A DNA stretch of 59,125 nt from Sphingomonas_Q fennica_A (GCA_036946415.1 JAQIJD010000018.1:1-59125), one strand, 5' to 3'; shown: positions 51,324 through 59,125, numbered from the stretch's first letter. The notes: generated from the sequence alone by a model not told the origin. Program-made: numbers and translations.

Positions 51324-54017
51324 TCAGAACTTCTTCTTCACGCTCAGCGCCCATTCGCGCGGGCGGCCGGGCTGGCCGCTGACGAAGCCGCCGCCGGCGA
51401 GCGTGAACTCGAACCCGGTCAGCAGATAATATTTGTCCCAGACGTTGGTCACTTCCGCCGACACTTCCAGATCGCCGCCGTCGTTGACCCACGTCAGCCG
51501 CGCGTTGCCCACCGTATAGGCGGCGATGCGATTGCTGGAGCGGTTGGCGGCGTTGAAGAAGATCGGGCTCTGATAGGCCATGTCGTAGCGCGGGGTGAGC
51601 TTGCCGAGGCCGCCGAGATCGATCGCATATTGCGCGCCGAAGCTCCATTTCCAGCGCGGCGTATAGGCGGGATAGTCGCCGAACTGCGGGCCGTTGATGT
51701 TGGTGCTGCCGCCGACCGAGACGTTGACGGTCGATCCCGGCGTCGCGCCCGGCACCGCGAAGCTGTTGAAGCGCTTGTAGTCGAAGTCGATGTAGCTGAC
51801 CGCCCCGTCGATCAGGAAGCCCGCCGCCGGGCGCAGCGATGTTTCCACCTCGAAGCCCTTGATGTCGGCATCGCCGGCATTGGCGATGAGCGCGCACGGC
51901 ACGCCGAAGCCGACCCCGGCCTGCGCCGTGCAATTGCTCAGCGAAAGCTGGATATCCTTGTATTTGCTGAAATAGGTGGCGACGTTGACGCGCAGCAGCC
52001 GGTCGAACAGGTCGCTCTTCACGCCCAGTTCGTAGGCGGTCAGCGTCTCCGGGCCGAACGGCAGCACCTGCTGGATGAAGAACGGCCGCGGGTTGACGCC
52101 GCCGCCCTTGAAGCCGGTCGAAAGCTGGCCGTAGACCGAGATGGCGTCGGTCACCTCATATTGCGCGTTCAGCCGATAGTCGAAGCGGGTGCTGGCCGGC
52201 CCGTCGAACACGCCGCGCTGCCCGTTGAGCGCCGCCACCGGCGAGGACGTGCGCACGCCGGGCACCAGCGCCGGCCCCTGCCCCGAAGGATCGCCCGGCA
52301 GCAGCCCGCCCTGCGGATTGAGCCGGCGATATTCGTAGGTCTTGCGATCGTCGGTGTAGCGCAGGCCGCCGAGCAGGGTCAGCCGTTCGACCGGCTTCCA
52401 CGAAACCTGCGCGAAGCCCGCCAGCGTCGACGCCTTCACCGGATCGTCCTGTTGGAAATACAGCCCGGCGTAGCGCAGGTCCTGGAAGGAGGCGTAGACC
52501 GACTTCTGCGTCAGGTAGAAGCCGCCGACCGTATATTGGATGCGGTCGTCCGCCAGCGATCCGTTCAGCCGCACCTCCTGGCTGAACGACCAGAAATCGA
52601 GATCGCTGACGCCCAGGCTGTGCGCCAGCGGCGACACGTCGTCGTCGTTGGTGAAGGTGGAGGTATAGCTGCGGTAGGCGCTGATCGAGACGAGCTGGAG
52701 ATCGTCGCTCAGTTGCCAATCCGCCTGGCCCGAAACGCCCCAGCCCTTGAAGCGGATGCGCCCGTCGGCGGTGGCGGTCGGCAGCGATCCGAAGGCGCCG
52801 GGCGTCGGCTGGGTGTCGGCGTCCGAGCGGAAGCTGGCGAAGCTGCAATAGCGGCCGCACACGAAGCGCCGGTCGTAGGCGAGGCCGGGGCCATAGGGGT
52901 TGATGTCGCGCGGCGGCGGCGCGCTGGAATAATTCTGCGGCGCGCCGGTCGGGCCGGGGATGCCGGAGGAGACGGTGGCGGGCGGGAACACCGGGCTGGC
53001 CGGCGCGCCGTTCGGGAATTGCCGCTCCAGCAGGATCGTGCCGGCGGTCGTGCGGCTGTCGTGCGTGTAGTCGCCGATGATGTTGATATCCAGCCGGTCG
53101 CCCGCCTCCCAGCGGAGCTGGCCGCGCACCGCCTGATAATTCACCTCGCCCTCGCGCGCCGTCACGCAATCGCCGCCGGGCCGCACCGTGGCGGGCACGC
53201 CGCCGGCCGGGTTGACCGGCAGCGTCTGCCCCGCGGCGTTGGCGAAGGTGGCCGGGCCGCCCGCCGGATAGACGCAGCCGAAGTCGAGCCGCTTGACGTA
53301 GCCGTCCTGCCGCTTGGCGACGCCCGCCACCCGCGCACTCAGCCCTTCGCCCAGCCCGATGTCGAAGCTGCCGCGCAGGTCGACCCGATCGCGGATACCG
53401 TAGGCGGCCTGCACATAGCCGGTGTTGCTGCCGGTCGGCCGTTTGGAGAACAGCTTGATCGCGCCGCCGATCGAATTCTTGCCCGCCAGCGTCCCCTGCG
53501 GCCCGCGCAGCACCTCCACCCGGTCGAGATCGAGCAGGTCGAAGATCGAACCCGTCAGCGTGGCGTAATAGACGTCGTCGACATAGACGCCCACGCCCGG
53601 CTCCAGCGCCGGATTGAAATCGAACTGGCCGATGCCGCGGATGTTGGCGCTCAGGGCCGCGCCATATTGCGACCCCTGAGGTTTCAGCGTGACGGACGGG
53701 GCTTGCGCCGCCACCTGGCTGATGTCGGTCTGGCTGCGCGCCTCCAGCATCGCACCCGATACGGCGGTGATGGCGAGCGGCGTATCCTGCAGATTCTGTT
53801 CGCGGAACTGGGCGGTGACGACGATCTCCTCGACGCCCGCCGCCGCCGGCGCGTTGCCGGCACCGGGGCGGTTCGCCGCCCCCGCCTGCGCGCCCGCGGC
53901 ATCCTCGGCCGGGGCGGGCTGCGCCGCGCTCTGCGTCTCGGTCGCCTGCGCCAGCGCCGGCAGGGGTGCCACGAGGCCGCCGAGTGCGGCGCCGATCAGC
54001 AGCATATGTCTGGCCAT
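51324..54017 (-). CDS. TonB-dependent receptor, cluster 2, first gene of operon
   Basis: 897 residues. Signal peptide to LPALAQ, an Ala/Pro linker, TonB box EEIVVTAQF, plug with GAALSANIRGIGQFDFNP and VEVLRGPQGTLAGKNSIGG, and a barrel ending LSVKKKF. Long extracellular loops have paired Cys (FGCVYPAGG with GGDCVTAREG; VCGRYCSF). It is a paralog of the receptor at 27721-30189 with larger loops. GGAGG precedes the start, and CmcJ copy 1 starts 15 bases after its stop. It should bring the operon's substrate across the outer membrane. Confidence 0.95.
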   Translation of the reverse strand: MARHMLLIGAALGGLVAPLPALAQATETQSAAQPAPAEDAAGAQAGAANRPGAGNAPAAAGVEEIVVTAQFREQNLQDTPLAITAVSGAMLEARSQTDISQVAAQAPSVTLKPQGSQYGAALSANIRGIGQFDFNPALEPGVGVYVDDVYYATLTGSIFDLLDLDRVEVLRGPQGTLAGKNSIGGAIKLFSKRPTGSNTGYVQAAYGIRDRVDLRGSFDIGLGEGLSARVAGVAKRQDGYVKRLDFGCVYPAGGPATFANAAGQTLPVNPAGGVPATVRPGGDCVTAREGEVNYQAVRGQLRWEAGDRLDINIIGDYTHDSRTTAGTILLERQFPNGAPASPVFPPATVSSGIPGPTGAPQNYSSAPPPRDINPYGPGLAYDRRFVCGRYCSFASFRSDADTQPTPGAFGSLPTATADGRIRFKGWGVSGQADWQLSDDLQLVSISAYRSYTSTFTNDDDVSPLAHSLGVSDLDFWSFSQEVRLNGSLADDRIQYTVGGFYLTQKSVYASFQDLRYAGLYFQQDDPVKASTLAGFAQVSWKPVERLTLLGGLRYTDDRKTYEYRRLNPQGGLLPGDPSGQGPALVPGVRTSSPVAALNGQRGVFDGPASTRFDYRLNAQYEVTDAISVYGQLSTGFKGGGVNPRPFFIQQVLPFGPETLTAYELGVKSDLFDRLLRVNVATYFSKYKDIQLSLSNCTAQAGVGFGVPCALIANAGDADIKGFEVETSLRPAAGFLIDGAVSYIDFDYKRFNSFAVPGATPGSTVNVSVGGSTNINGPQFGDYPAYTPRWKWSFGAQYAIDLGGLGKLTPRYDMAYQSPIFFNAANRSSNRIAAYTVGNARLTWVNDGGDLEVSAEVTNVWDKYYLLTGFEFTLAGGGFVSGQPGRPREWALSVKKKF

Positions 54018-54097
54018 TCGATCCTCCCTCGCCCCGCTGGGGGGTCGCGCCGCTGTCCGGCTTCTGTCAGAAAGCTAGGCGGCGGAGAGGATTGCAG

Positions 54098-54146
54098 GAA
54101 ATCATAATGGCGAATGGCGATCATATGCCGGCGGTGAGATCGCCAT
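54098..54146. promoter_or_regulatory. Candidate LysR operator region between TBDR operon and lysR gene
   Basis: Two overlapping signals. ATGGCGATC (54114-54122) and GATCGCCAT (54138-54146) form a perfect nine-base inverted repeat with a 15-base spacer, and the right arm includes the LysR start codon. In addition 54098-54124 aligns to 23614-23640 ahead of the LigF-like GST gene. LysR proteins usually bind T-N11-A dyads between divergent genes and repress themselves, which fits this place. Confidence 0.5.
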
Positions 54147-55056
54147 GAACCTCTACGGCTTCGATGCGCGCCACCTCGCCATCCTCGACATGCTGCTCAC
54201 CGAATGCCACGTCGGCCGTACCGCGGCGCGGCTCCACCTCTCCCAGCCCGCGGTCAGCAACACGCTCGCCTGGCTGCGCCGCCATTTCGACGATCCGCTG
54301 CTCGTCCGCCGCGGCGGCGCGCTCCGCCCGACGCCCTTCGCCGAGCGGCTGCGCGATCCCGTCCGCCGCCTGCTGGTCGATCTGCGCGCGCTGGTGATGG
54401 TGCGGCCGAGCTTCGAGGCGCCGACCGCGACGCGCCACTTCCGCATCACCATCTCGCAATATGCCGCGGCGATGCTGCTGGAGCCGCTGCTCGCCCGCAT
54501 CGCCGCCGACGCGCCCGGCATCACCATCGAATGCCGCCCCACCTCGGGCGACGTCAACGAGTTCGAACGCGGCGAGATCGACCTGCTGGTGGTGCCGTGG
54601 GACGTGCTGCACGCCGGCCATCCGCGCCAGATGCTGTTCGCCGACGAATGGCAGTGCGCCGCCTGCGCGCACCATCCGGACAGTCCGGCGGTGCTCGACG
54701 CCGCCGCCTACCGCACCGCCCGCCACGTCGTGCCGGACATGCAGCAGGCGATCGGCTGGGAGCTGGATGCGCTGGGCGTCCACCGCAACGTCGCCGCGAT
54801 CGTGCCGCATGCGCAGGTGGTGGCGGCGGTGCGCGGATCGCCGTGGATCGTGACGATGCCGGGCGGCTATCTCCGCCAGCAGGCAGCACCCGACGTGCGC
54901 ATCCTGCCGCTGCCGTTCGCGGTCAGCCCGCTCGTCATCGGCATCCAGTGGCACCGCGAGGCGCAGCAGGAGCCCGCCTCGCACTGGCTGCGCGACCAGA
55001 TCCGCCAGGCGGCGGCGGATGCGCACCTCCCGCCGCCGGTGGCGGCGGAGGGATGA
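54145..55056 (+). CDS. LysR-family transcriptional regulator
   Basis: 303 residues. The N-terminal winged helix is of the NodD-like sort (FDARHLAILDMLLTECHVG, RLHLSQPAVSNTLAWLRRHF, DDPLLVRRGGALRPTPFAE); the rest is a periplasmic-binding-like sensor domain (FRITISQYAAAMLLEPLL onward). It is divergent from the TBDR/CmcJ/GST operon across 127 bases and is the likely activator of that operon in response to its substrate. Confidence 0.94.
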   Translation: MNLYGFDARHLAILDMLLTECHVGRTAARLHLSQPAVSNTLAWLRRHFDDPLLVRRGGALRPTPFAERLRDPVRRLLVDLRALVMVRPSFEAPTATRHFRITISQYAAAMLLEPLLARIAADAPGITIECRPTSGDVNEFERGEIDLLVVPWDVLHAGHPRQMLFADEWQCAACAHHPDSPAVLDAAAYRTARHVVPDMQQAIGWELDALGVHRNVAAIVPHAQVVAAVRGSPWIVTMPGGYLRQQAAPDVRILPLPFAVSPLVIGIQWHREAQQEPASHWLRDQIRQAAADAHLPPPVAAEG

Positions 55057-55075
55057 CGGGATCCCTTCGGGGGGA

Positions 55076-55195
55076 CCGTTCGTGCTGAATAGTGCCCGAG
55101 CCTGTCGAAGGCGCGTATCGCAGCGCGGTGCGGCTGGGAAACCGTCCCTCGATACGCCATTTCGGCTTCGCTCAATGGCTACTCGGGACGAACGG
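55076..55195. repeat. Dispersed palindromic repeat, family A copy 3
   Basis: 120-base imperfect inverted repeat, CCGTTCGTGCTGAATAGTG ... GGCTACTCGGGACGAACGG with inner GCGTATCG / CGATACGC. It lies between the convergent lysR and serine acetyltransferase genes and appears to encode the end of the latter. Confidence 0.85.
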
Positions 55196-56188
55196 AGGGG
55201 GGGTGTGCCCGACCCCTCCGCCACGACATGCCCCGCCGGCAGCGCGGAACGGCCCGCTGCGGCGCGCGCGGCAAAGGCCTGGTGGATCACGCTGCCGGCG
55301 GGCACGTCCTCCGTCAGCCACACATTGCCGCCGATCACCGCGCCGCAGCCGATCGTCACCCGCCCGAGCACCGTGGCGCCGGCATAGATGATCACGTCGT
55401 CCTCCACGATCGGGTGGCGGGCGGTGCCTTTCTCCAGCCGGCCGTCCGGCGCCGTGGCGAAGCTGCGCGCGCCCAGCGTCACCGCCTGATAGATGCGGAC
55501 GCGCGCGCCGATCGTCGCCGTCTCGCCGATCACCACGCCGCTGCCGTGATCGATGAAGAAATGGCTGCCGATCGTGGCGCCGGGGTGGATGTCGATCCCC
55601 GTCTCGCCATGCGCGATCTCGGAGACGATCCGCGCCACCAGCGGCGCACCCGAGCGGTGCAGCCGGTTGGCGAGGCGGTGGTGGATGATGGCGAGGATGC
55701 CGGGGATAGCAGAGCAGCACCTCGTCGACGCTCAGCGCCGCCGGATCCCCGGCATAGGCCGCCTCCACGTCGCCATCGAGCAGGGTCCGGAGGCCCGGCA
55801 GGGCATGGGCGAATTCGCCGATGATGCGCGCGGCATCGGCGTCGATCGCGGCATCGTCCGCCCCGGCGCGGCTGTAGCCCAGCTCCAGCCGCACCTGCCC
55901 GTAGAGGCGGCTGAGCGCCGTCTCCAGCGCCTCGGCGACGAAGGCGTCCTCGTTGTGGGCGCGGACGAAGCTCGGCCCCAGCCGCAGCGGATAGAGCGCG
56001 CCGGTGATCGCCTGGACGATCTTCTGAAGATCATGGCGCGAAGGGAAATTGCCATAGCCATGTTCGGCGTTGCGGCGGTGCGCCGCCCGCCATGCGGCGC
56101 GCGCGGCGCGCAGATCGTCGAGGATCGCACCCAGATCCCAATAAGGCTCACCCGCCTCGCGCGCCTGTCGTCCGTCTATCGTCGCCAT
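55179..56188 (-). pseudogene. Serine acetyltransferase (EpsC type), one or two frame breaks
   Basis: Makes O-acetylserine from serine and acetyl-CoA, the first step to cysteine. The N-terminal half reads MATIDGRQAREAGEPYWDL to SVDEVLLCYP, then the frame breaks at 55702-55705; removing one G gives the family sequence GILAIIHHRLANRLHR, followed in the new frame by HGETGIDIHPGATIGSHFFI, DHGSGVVIGETATIGARVRI and GGNVWLTEDVPAGS, a left-handed beta-helix. The 3' end also seems wrong: the frame stays open through a run of seven G (55197-55203). One G fewer gives the ending SVRPE and a stop at 55179 inside repeat family A. Length is then about 335. A working gene with base-call errors is most likely. 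Confidence 0.85.
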
Positions 56189-56205
56189 CGTTCCGCCTTT
56201 CGTCT

Positions 56206-56261
56206 CCGCCCCTATCTCAACCGGCATGGTAGACATGCAAGACAGGTTGGATAGGGCGGGG
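56206..56261. promoter_or_regulatory. Nested palindrome upstream of serine acetyltransferase
   Basis: Outer imperfect arms at 56206-56222 (CCGCCCCTATCTCAACC) and 56245-56261 (GGTTGGATAGGGCGGGG) enclose a perfect GCATG-GTAGA-CATGC at 56224-56238. It begins 18 bases before the start codon. It could be an operator for a sulfur or cysteine regulator, or a leader hairpin. Confidence 0.4.
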
Positions 56262-56368
56262 CCAAGCTGGGCTACGGCTTCGCCGGTGCGGCAGGGATAG
56301 CTGACCGGGCCGCGGCGGCACTGGCGCCTGACGCCGTCCGATGGCAGAGCGGGCCCGAGAGGATGCAC

Positions 56369-57718
56369 ATGCCGGCACAGGCGATACCGTTCAGCGAGGC
56401 GATCGGCCGGCGGCCGATGGCCGCCTTCCAGTGGATCACCGTCTTCATCTGCATGGCCGTGCTCGTCAGCGACGGGATCGACATGCAGTTGCTCGGCATC
56501 CTGGCACCATTGGTGATGGCCGATTTCGGCGTCGATCGCAGCACCTTCGGCATCGCGATGAGTGCGGCGCTGATCGGCTTCGGCCTCGGCGCCTGGGGCG
56601 GCGGGCGGCTGGGCGACGTCGCCGGGCGGCGGCTGGCGATGGCGCTGGCGGCGCTCGTCTTCTCGGTGGCGACGATCGCCGCCGGCCACGCCACCGGCGT
56701 GTGGTCGCTGGCCGGCTGGCGGATCGTCGGCGGCCTCGGCTTCGGCGGCGCCTATGCCAATTCGCTGGCGATGGCGGGCGAATGGCAGCCGCCGCGGCTG
56801 CGTGCGATCACCGTCAGCGTGCTGGCCGTCGGCACGCCGATCGGCGGCACGGTGGTCGGCTGGCTGGGCCCGGCGCTGGCGGCGGACCATGGCTGGCGCG
56901 GCGCCTTCCTGTTGTTCGGCAGCGCGACGCTGGTGCTGGTGGCGGTCGTCCTCCTCGTCCTGCGGGACAGCCCCTCCTTCCTCCTCGCCCGCGGACGCGA
57001 TGCCCAGGCGGCGCGGGTCGCCGCGCGCGTGCTGCCGGCGTCGGCTCCCCTCGCGCCGGAGCGGGATGCGGCGGGAGACGGCGAGAGCGTCGGCGTGCTC
57101 GACCGGTCCAATCTCCGCTTCAACACCGGCATCGGCCTCGCCTTCGCCTCGGCGGCGATGATCGCCTACGGCATCCTCAATTGGTCGACGACGATCCTGA
57201 CGGCGGCGGGCTTCACGCTTGCCGACGCCAGCCACGTCCTGTCGCTGGCGGGGATCACCTCGATGGGCGGCGCGATCGTCTCCGGCATCCTCACCCGCCG
57301 CTACGGGTCGCGCCGCTACATCGTCTGGCTGGGGGCGCTGTCGCTGCTGCTGATGCTGGCGTCGATGGCGGCGATCCTGCGCCTGCCGCCCGTGCCGACG
57401 GCAGCGGAACGGCTGCCGGTGGTGGTGCTGATCGGGGCGGCGGGGGCGGTGTTCAGCGGCGCCATCTCCACCATGTATGTGGTGATGGTGTTCGGCTATC
57501 CCCAATCCTGCCGCTCGGCCGGCATCGGCTTCGGCATCTTCATGAGCCGGGTGGGGGCGATCGCCGCCAGCGGTCTCGGCGGCGTGCTGCTCGATTGGGG
57601 CGGCGGCAGCGTCGTGCCCTTCTTCCTCGTCCTCGCGGGCTTCGCATTGCTGCTGGCGGCGGCGGCGCTCGTCATCGACCGGCACGTGCCGCCGATGGCG
57701 CGGGGGGCGGCGGCATGA
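56369..57718 (+). CDS. MFS transporter, aromatic acid:H+ symporter (AAHS) family
   Basis: 449 residues, 12 segments. Helix 1 has the AAHS motif VLVSDGIDMQLLGILAPLV, then GGGRLGDVAGRRLAMA in loop 2-3 and WRIVGGLGFGGAYANSLAMAGE in helix 4. AGAGG lies six bases ahead of the Met at 56369; the Met at 56363 overlaps that site. A second AAHS-type permease is at 25382. Its stop overlaps the start of the PanE-like gene. It would import an acid made or released by cluster 2. Confidence 0.9.
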   Translation: MPAQAIPFSEAIGRRPMAAFQWITVFICMAVLVSDGIDMQLLGILAPLVMADFGVDRSTFGIAMSAALIGFGLGAWGGGRLGDVAGRRLAMALAALVFSVATIAAGHATGVWSLAGWRIVGGLGFGGAYANSLAMAGEWQPPRLRAITVSVLAVGTPIGGTVVGWLGPALAADHGWRGAFLLFGSATLVLVAVVLLVLRDSPSFLLARGRDAQAARVAARVLPASAPLAPERDAAGDGESVGVLDRSNLRFNTGIGLAFASAAMIAYGILNWSTTILTAAGFTLADASHVLSLAGITSMGGAIVSGILTRRYGSRRYIVWLGALSLLLMLASMAAILRLPPVPTAAERLPVVVLIGAAGAVFSGAISTMYVVMVFGYPQSCRSAGIGFGIFMSRVGAIAASGLGGVLLDWGGGSVVPFFLVLAGFALLLAAAALVIDRHVPPMARGAAA

Positions 57719-58614
57719 TCGGCCACGTTGCGATCGTCGGCGCGGGCGCGATGGGCTGCCTGTTCGCCGCACGGCTGGCGGAAGGGGGCGTCGCCGCCAC
57801 GCTCGTCGACGTCGACGCCGCCCGCCTCGCCGCGATCGGCGGGCATGGCATCACCCTCACCGACGATGCCGGCACGCGGACGCTGCCGGTGGGCGCCGCC
57901 CGCGCTGCCGATCTGGCGGCGCCGGTCGATCTCGTCATCCTCTTCACCAAGGGCATGCACAGCGCCGCCGCCATCGACTCGATCGCGCATCTGGCCGGGG
58001 CGCGGCCGATCGCGCTCACTCTCCAGAACGGCATCGGCAATGCCGAGCTGCTCGCGGCGACATTCGGGCCGGATCGCGTGCTGATGGGCACCGCCCACAT
58101 CCCGGCCGACCTCACCGGCCCCGCCACGGTCGAGACGCACGGCTTCGGCCATCTCCACATCGGCGGCTTCGCGGCCGAAGCCCATGCCCTGGCCCCGGCG
58201 GTGGCAGAGCTGCTCGCCCGATCCGGCTTCGGCGCGCATGTCACGCCCGATATCGCCGCGGCGGTATGGGAGAAGGTGGCGTTCAACGCCGCGCTCAACG
58301 CCACCGGCATGATCGCCCGCGTCGCCAATGCCGGCCTCGACAACGGACCCGGCCACCGCATCGCCGATGCCGTGGTCGCGGAGACGGTCGCCGTCGCCGC
58401 CGCGGCGGGCATCGCCCTCGACGCGGCCGGCATCATGGCGACGGTGCGTGCGGCGCTTGCCGATCACGCGCACCACAAGGCGTCGATGTTGCAGGATCGC
58501 GAACACGCCCGCCCGACCGAGATCGAGACGATCAACGGCGCCATCGCCCGCGAGGGCCGGCGGCGCGGCGTGGCGACGCCGGTATGCGACACGCTGGCGG
58601 ATATCGTCGCCTGA
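57715..58614 (+). CDS. Ketopantoate reductase family (PanE/ApbA-like) oxidoreductase
   Basis: 299 residues. NADP-binding start VAIVGAGAMGCLFAARLAEGG, then LVILFTKGMHSAAA with the conserved Lys, TLQNGIGNAELL, and the C-terminal helical domain with the catalytic Lys in VWEKVAFNAALNA and the conserved pattern SMLQDREHARPTEIETINGA. True PanE makes pantoate, but family members in catabolic operons reduce other 2-oxo acids. Being coupled to an aromatic-acid permease and a TauD-like oxygenase, this one is probably catabolic. Confidence 0.9.
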   Translation: MIGHVAIVGAGAMGCLFAARLAEGGVAATLVDVDAARLAAIGGHGITLTDDAGTRTLPVGAARAADLAAPVDLVILFTKGMHSAAAIDSIAHLAGARPIALTLQNGIGNAELLAATFGPDRVLMGTAHIPADLTGPATVETHGFGHLHIGGFAAEAHALAPAVAELLARSGFGAHVTPDIAAAVWEKVAFNAALNATGMIARVANAGLDNGPGHRIADAVVAETVAVAAAAGIALDAAGIMATVRAALADHAHHKASMLQDREHARPTEIETINGAIAREGRRRGVATPVCDTLADIVA

Positions 58615-58657
58615 TCGAACGGGCCGAGATCGGCCGCGAACCGCAGGAGTAGCCCCC

Positions 58658-59125
58658 GTGAAGATGGTGAAGGTGACGCCCTCGGGCGCGTTCGACAATG
58701 CGGCGCGGGACTATCGCCATATCGAGGCGCGCCCCGCTGGCCGCGGCGATGGGGGGCGGAGATCGTCGGCGCGGATGTCCGCACCCTGTCCGACGCGGCG
58801 TTCGCGGAGGTGCAGGATGCGCTGTGGCGACACAAGATGATCTGCTTCCGCGATCAGCCATTGACCCATGCCGACCATGAAGCCTTCAGCCGCCGCTGGG
58901 GGCCGTTCGGCACCGATGCCTATACCAAGGGGGTGGAGGGTCACCCGGACGTGCAGCCCGTCATCAAGGAGGCCGATCATCGCGCCAGAGCGATCTTCGG
59001 CGGCGGCTGGCACACCGATTCCGCCTTCCTTGCCCGCCCCGCCTTCGGTCAGCACGCTCTACAGCGTCGAGGTGCCGCCGTTCGGGGGCGATACCGCCTG
59101 GGCGAACACCGCGCTCGCCTATCGG
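58658..59125 (+). pseudogene. TauD/TfdA-family dioxygenase, runs off window, three frame breaks
   Basis: Fe(II)/2-oxoglutarate dioxygenase. The GTG start follows AGGAG. The reading VTPSGAFDNAARDYRHIEARP breaks, then resumes in other frames as AEIVGADVRTLSD, ALWRHKMICFRDQPLTHADH, the iron-binding H-x-D in GGWHTDSAFLARP, and finally STLYSVEVPPFGGDTAWAN to the edge. One extra base each in 58732-58735 (C4), 58751-58756 (G6) and 59037-59040 (C4) explains everything, so these are almost certainly base-calling errors at the end of the piece. Members oxidise taurine, phenoxyacetates or other acids; 43 bases after the PanE-like gene. Confidence 0.85.

Noticed and set aside
50421..54107. A 1228-codon open frame on the plus strand opposite the cluster 2 receptor and oxygenase genes
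   Set aside because: Composition is Arg/Ala/Asp/His-rich without domains, and the minus strand encodes clear families with ribosome sites.
15494..55195. Recurring palindromes considered as a CRISPR array
   Set aside because: Copies are tens of kilobases apart, 117-120 bases long, self-complementary and without spacers or cas genes.
55172..57772. An 866-codon open frame on the minus strand
   Set aside because: Only its serine acetyltransferase part is real. The upstream half is antisense to the MFS permease and is Arg/Gln/His-rich nonsense typical of shadow frames in GC-rich DNA.

Overview
The window reads as one end-to-end piece of a very GC-rich alphaproteobacterial chromosome, most likely a sphingomonad (Sphingomonas or close relative). 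Reasons: strong G/C codon bias, four TonB-dependent receptors (TBDRs) each next to a transporter or catabolic gene set, LigF/LigW-like enzymes of the kind studied in lignin-degrading sphingomonads, and dispersed palindromic repeats between genes. I see no rRNA, tRNA, CRISPR array, insertion sequence or phage gene. No gap between genes exceeds about 260 bases.

Layout. 1-8.4 kb: an N-acetylglucosamine (chitin monomer) locus, with a frameshifted TBDR and a ROK regulator on the minus strand and the tightly coupled nagP-cutC-nagB-nagA-nagK operon on the plus strand. 8.5-11.5 kb: secreted alpha/beta hydrolase, tannase/feruloyl-esterase and a small protein. 11.7-15.5 kb: a three-subunit molybdenum aldehyde oxidoreductase. 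15.7-22.2 kb: SDR, small conserved protein, AmpG, a lone receiver protein, a DAACS symporter, an EamA exporter and a TetR regulator. 22.3-30.2 kb (cluster 1): MFS, LigF-like GST, TetR with a clear operator, aromatic-acid MFS, LigW-like decarboxylase and TBDR. 30.3-34.1 kb: exonuclease and two small gene pairs of unknown function. 34.2-41.3 kb: a sugar-type ABC importer and a TBDR. 41.3-47.9 kb: PHB-depolymerase-like esterase with a CopG protein, a double NTF2-like protein, pncB and a large MscS channel. 48.0-59.1 kb (cluster 2): a compact five-gene operon (TBDR, two CmcJ/NvfI-family oxygenase-like proteins, two LigF-like GSTs) under a divergent LysR gene, then a serine acetyltransferase and an MFS/PanE-like/TauD-like set running off the end.

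How the genes work together. Most of the window is uptake plus breakdown of plant or fungal matter: chitin sugars, hydroxycinnamate or gallate esters, aromatic aldehydes and acids, possibly aryl ethers. The most novel-looking part is cluster 2. Its operon pairs an outer-membrane receptor with two enzymes of a family better known from fungal and actinobacterial secondary metabolism and with glutathione-dependent enzymes. The natural reading is import and oxidative/glutathione-dependent breakdown of a natural product. Its TBDR is a clear paralog of the cluster 1 TBDR, and the control regions of the two clusters share a candidate site.

Sequence quality: at least six reading-frame breaks, nearly all explained by one extra base in a C/G run, occur near both ends and at 50.5 and 55.7 kb. 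I read these as probable sequencing errors and annotate the corrected genes while saying so.
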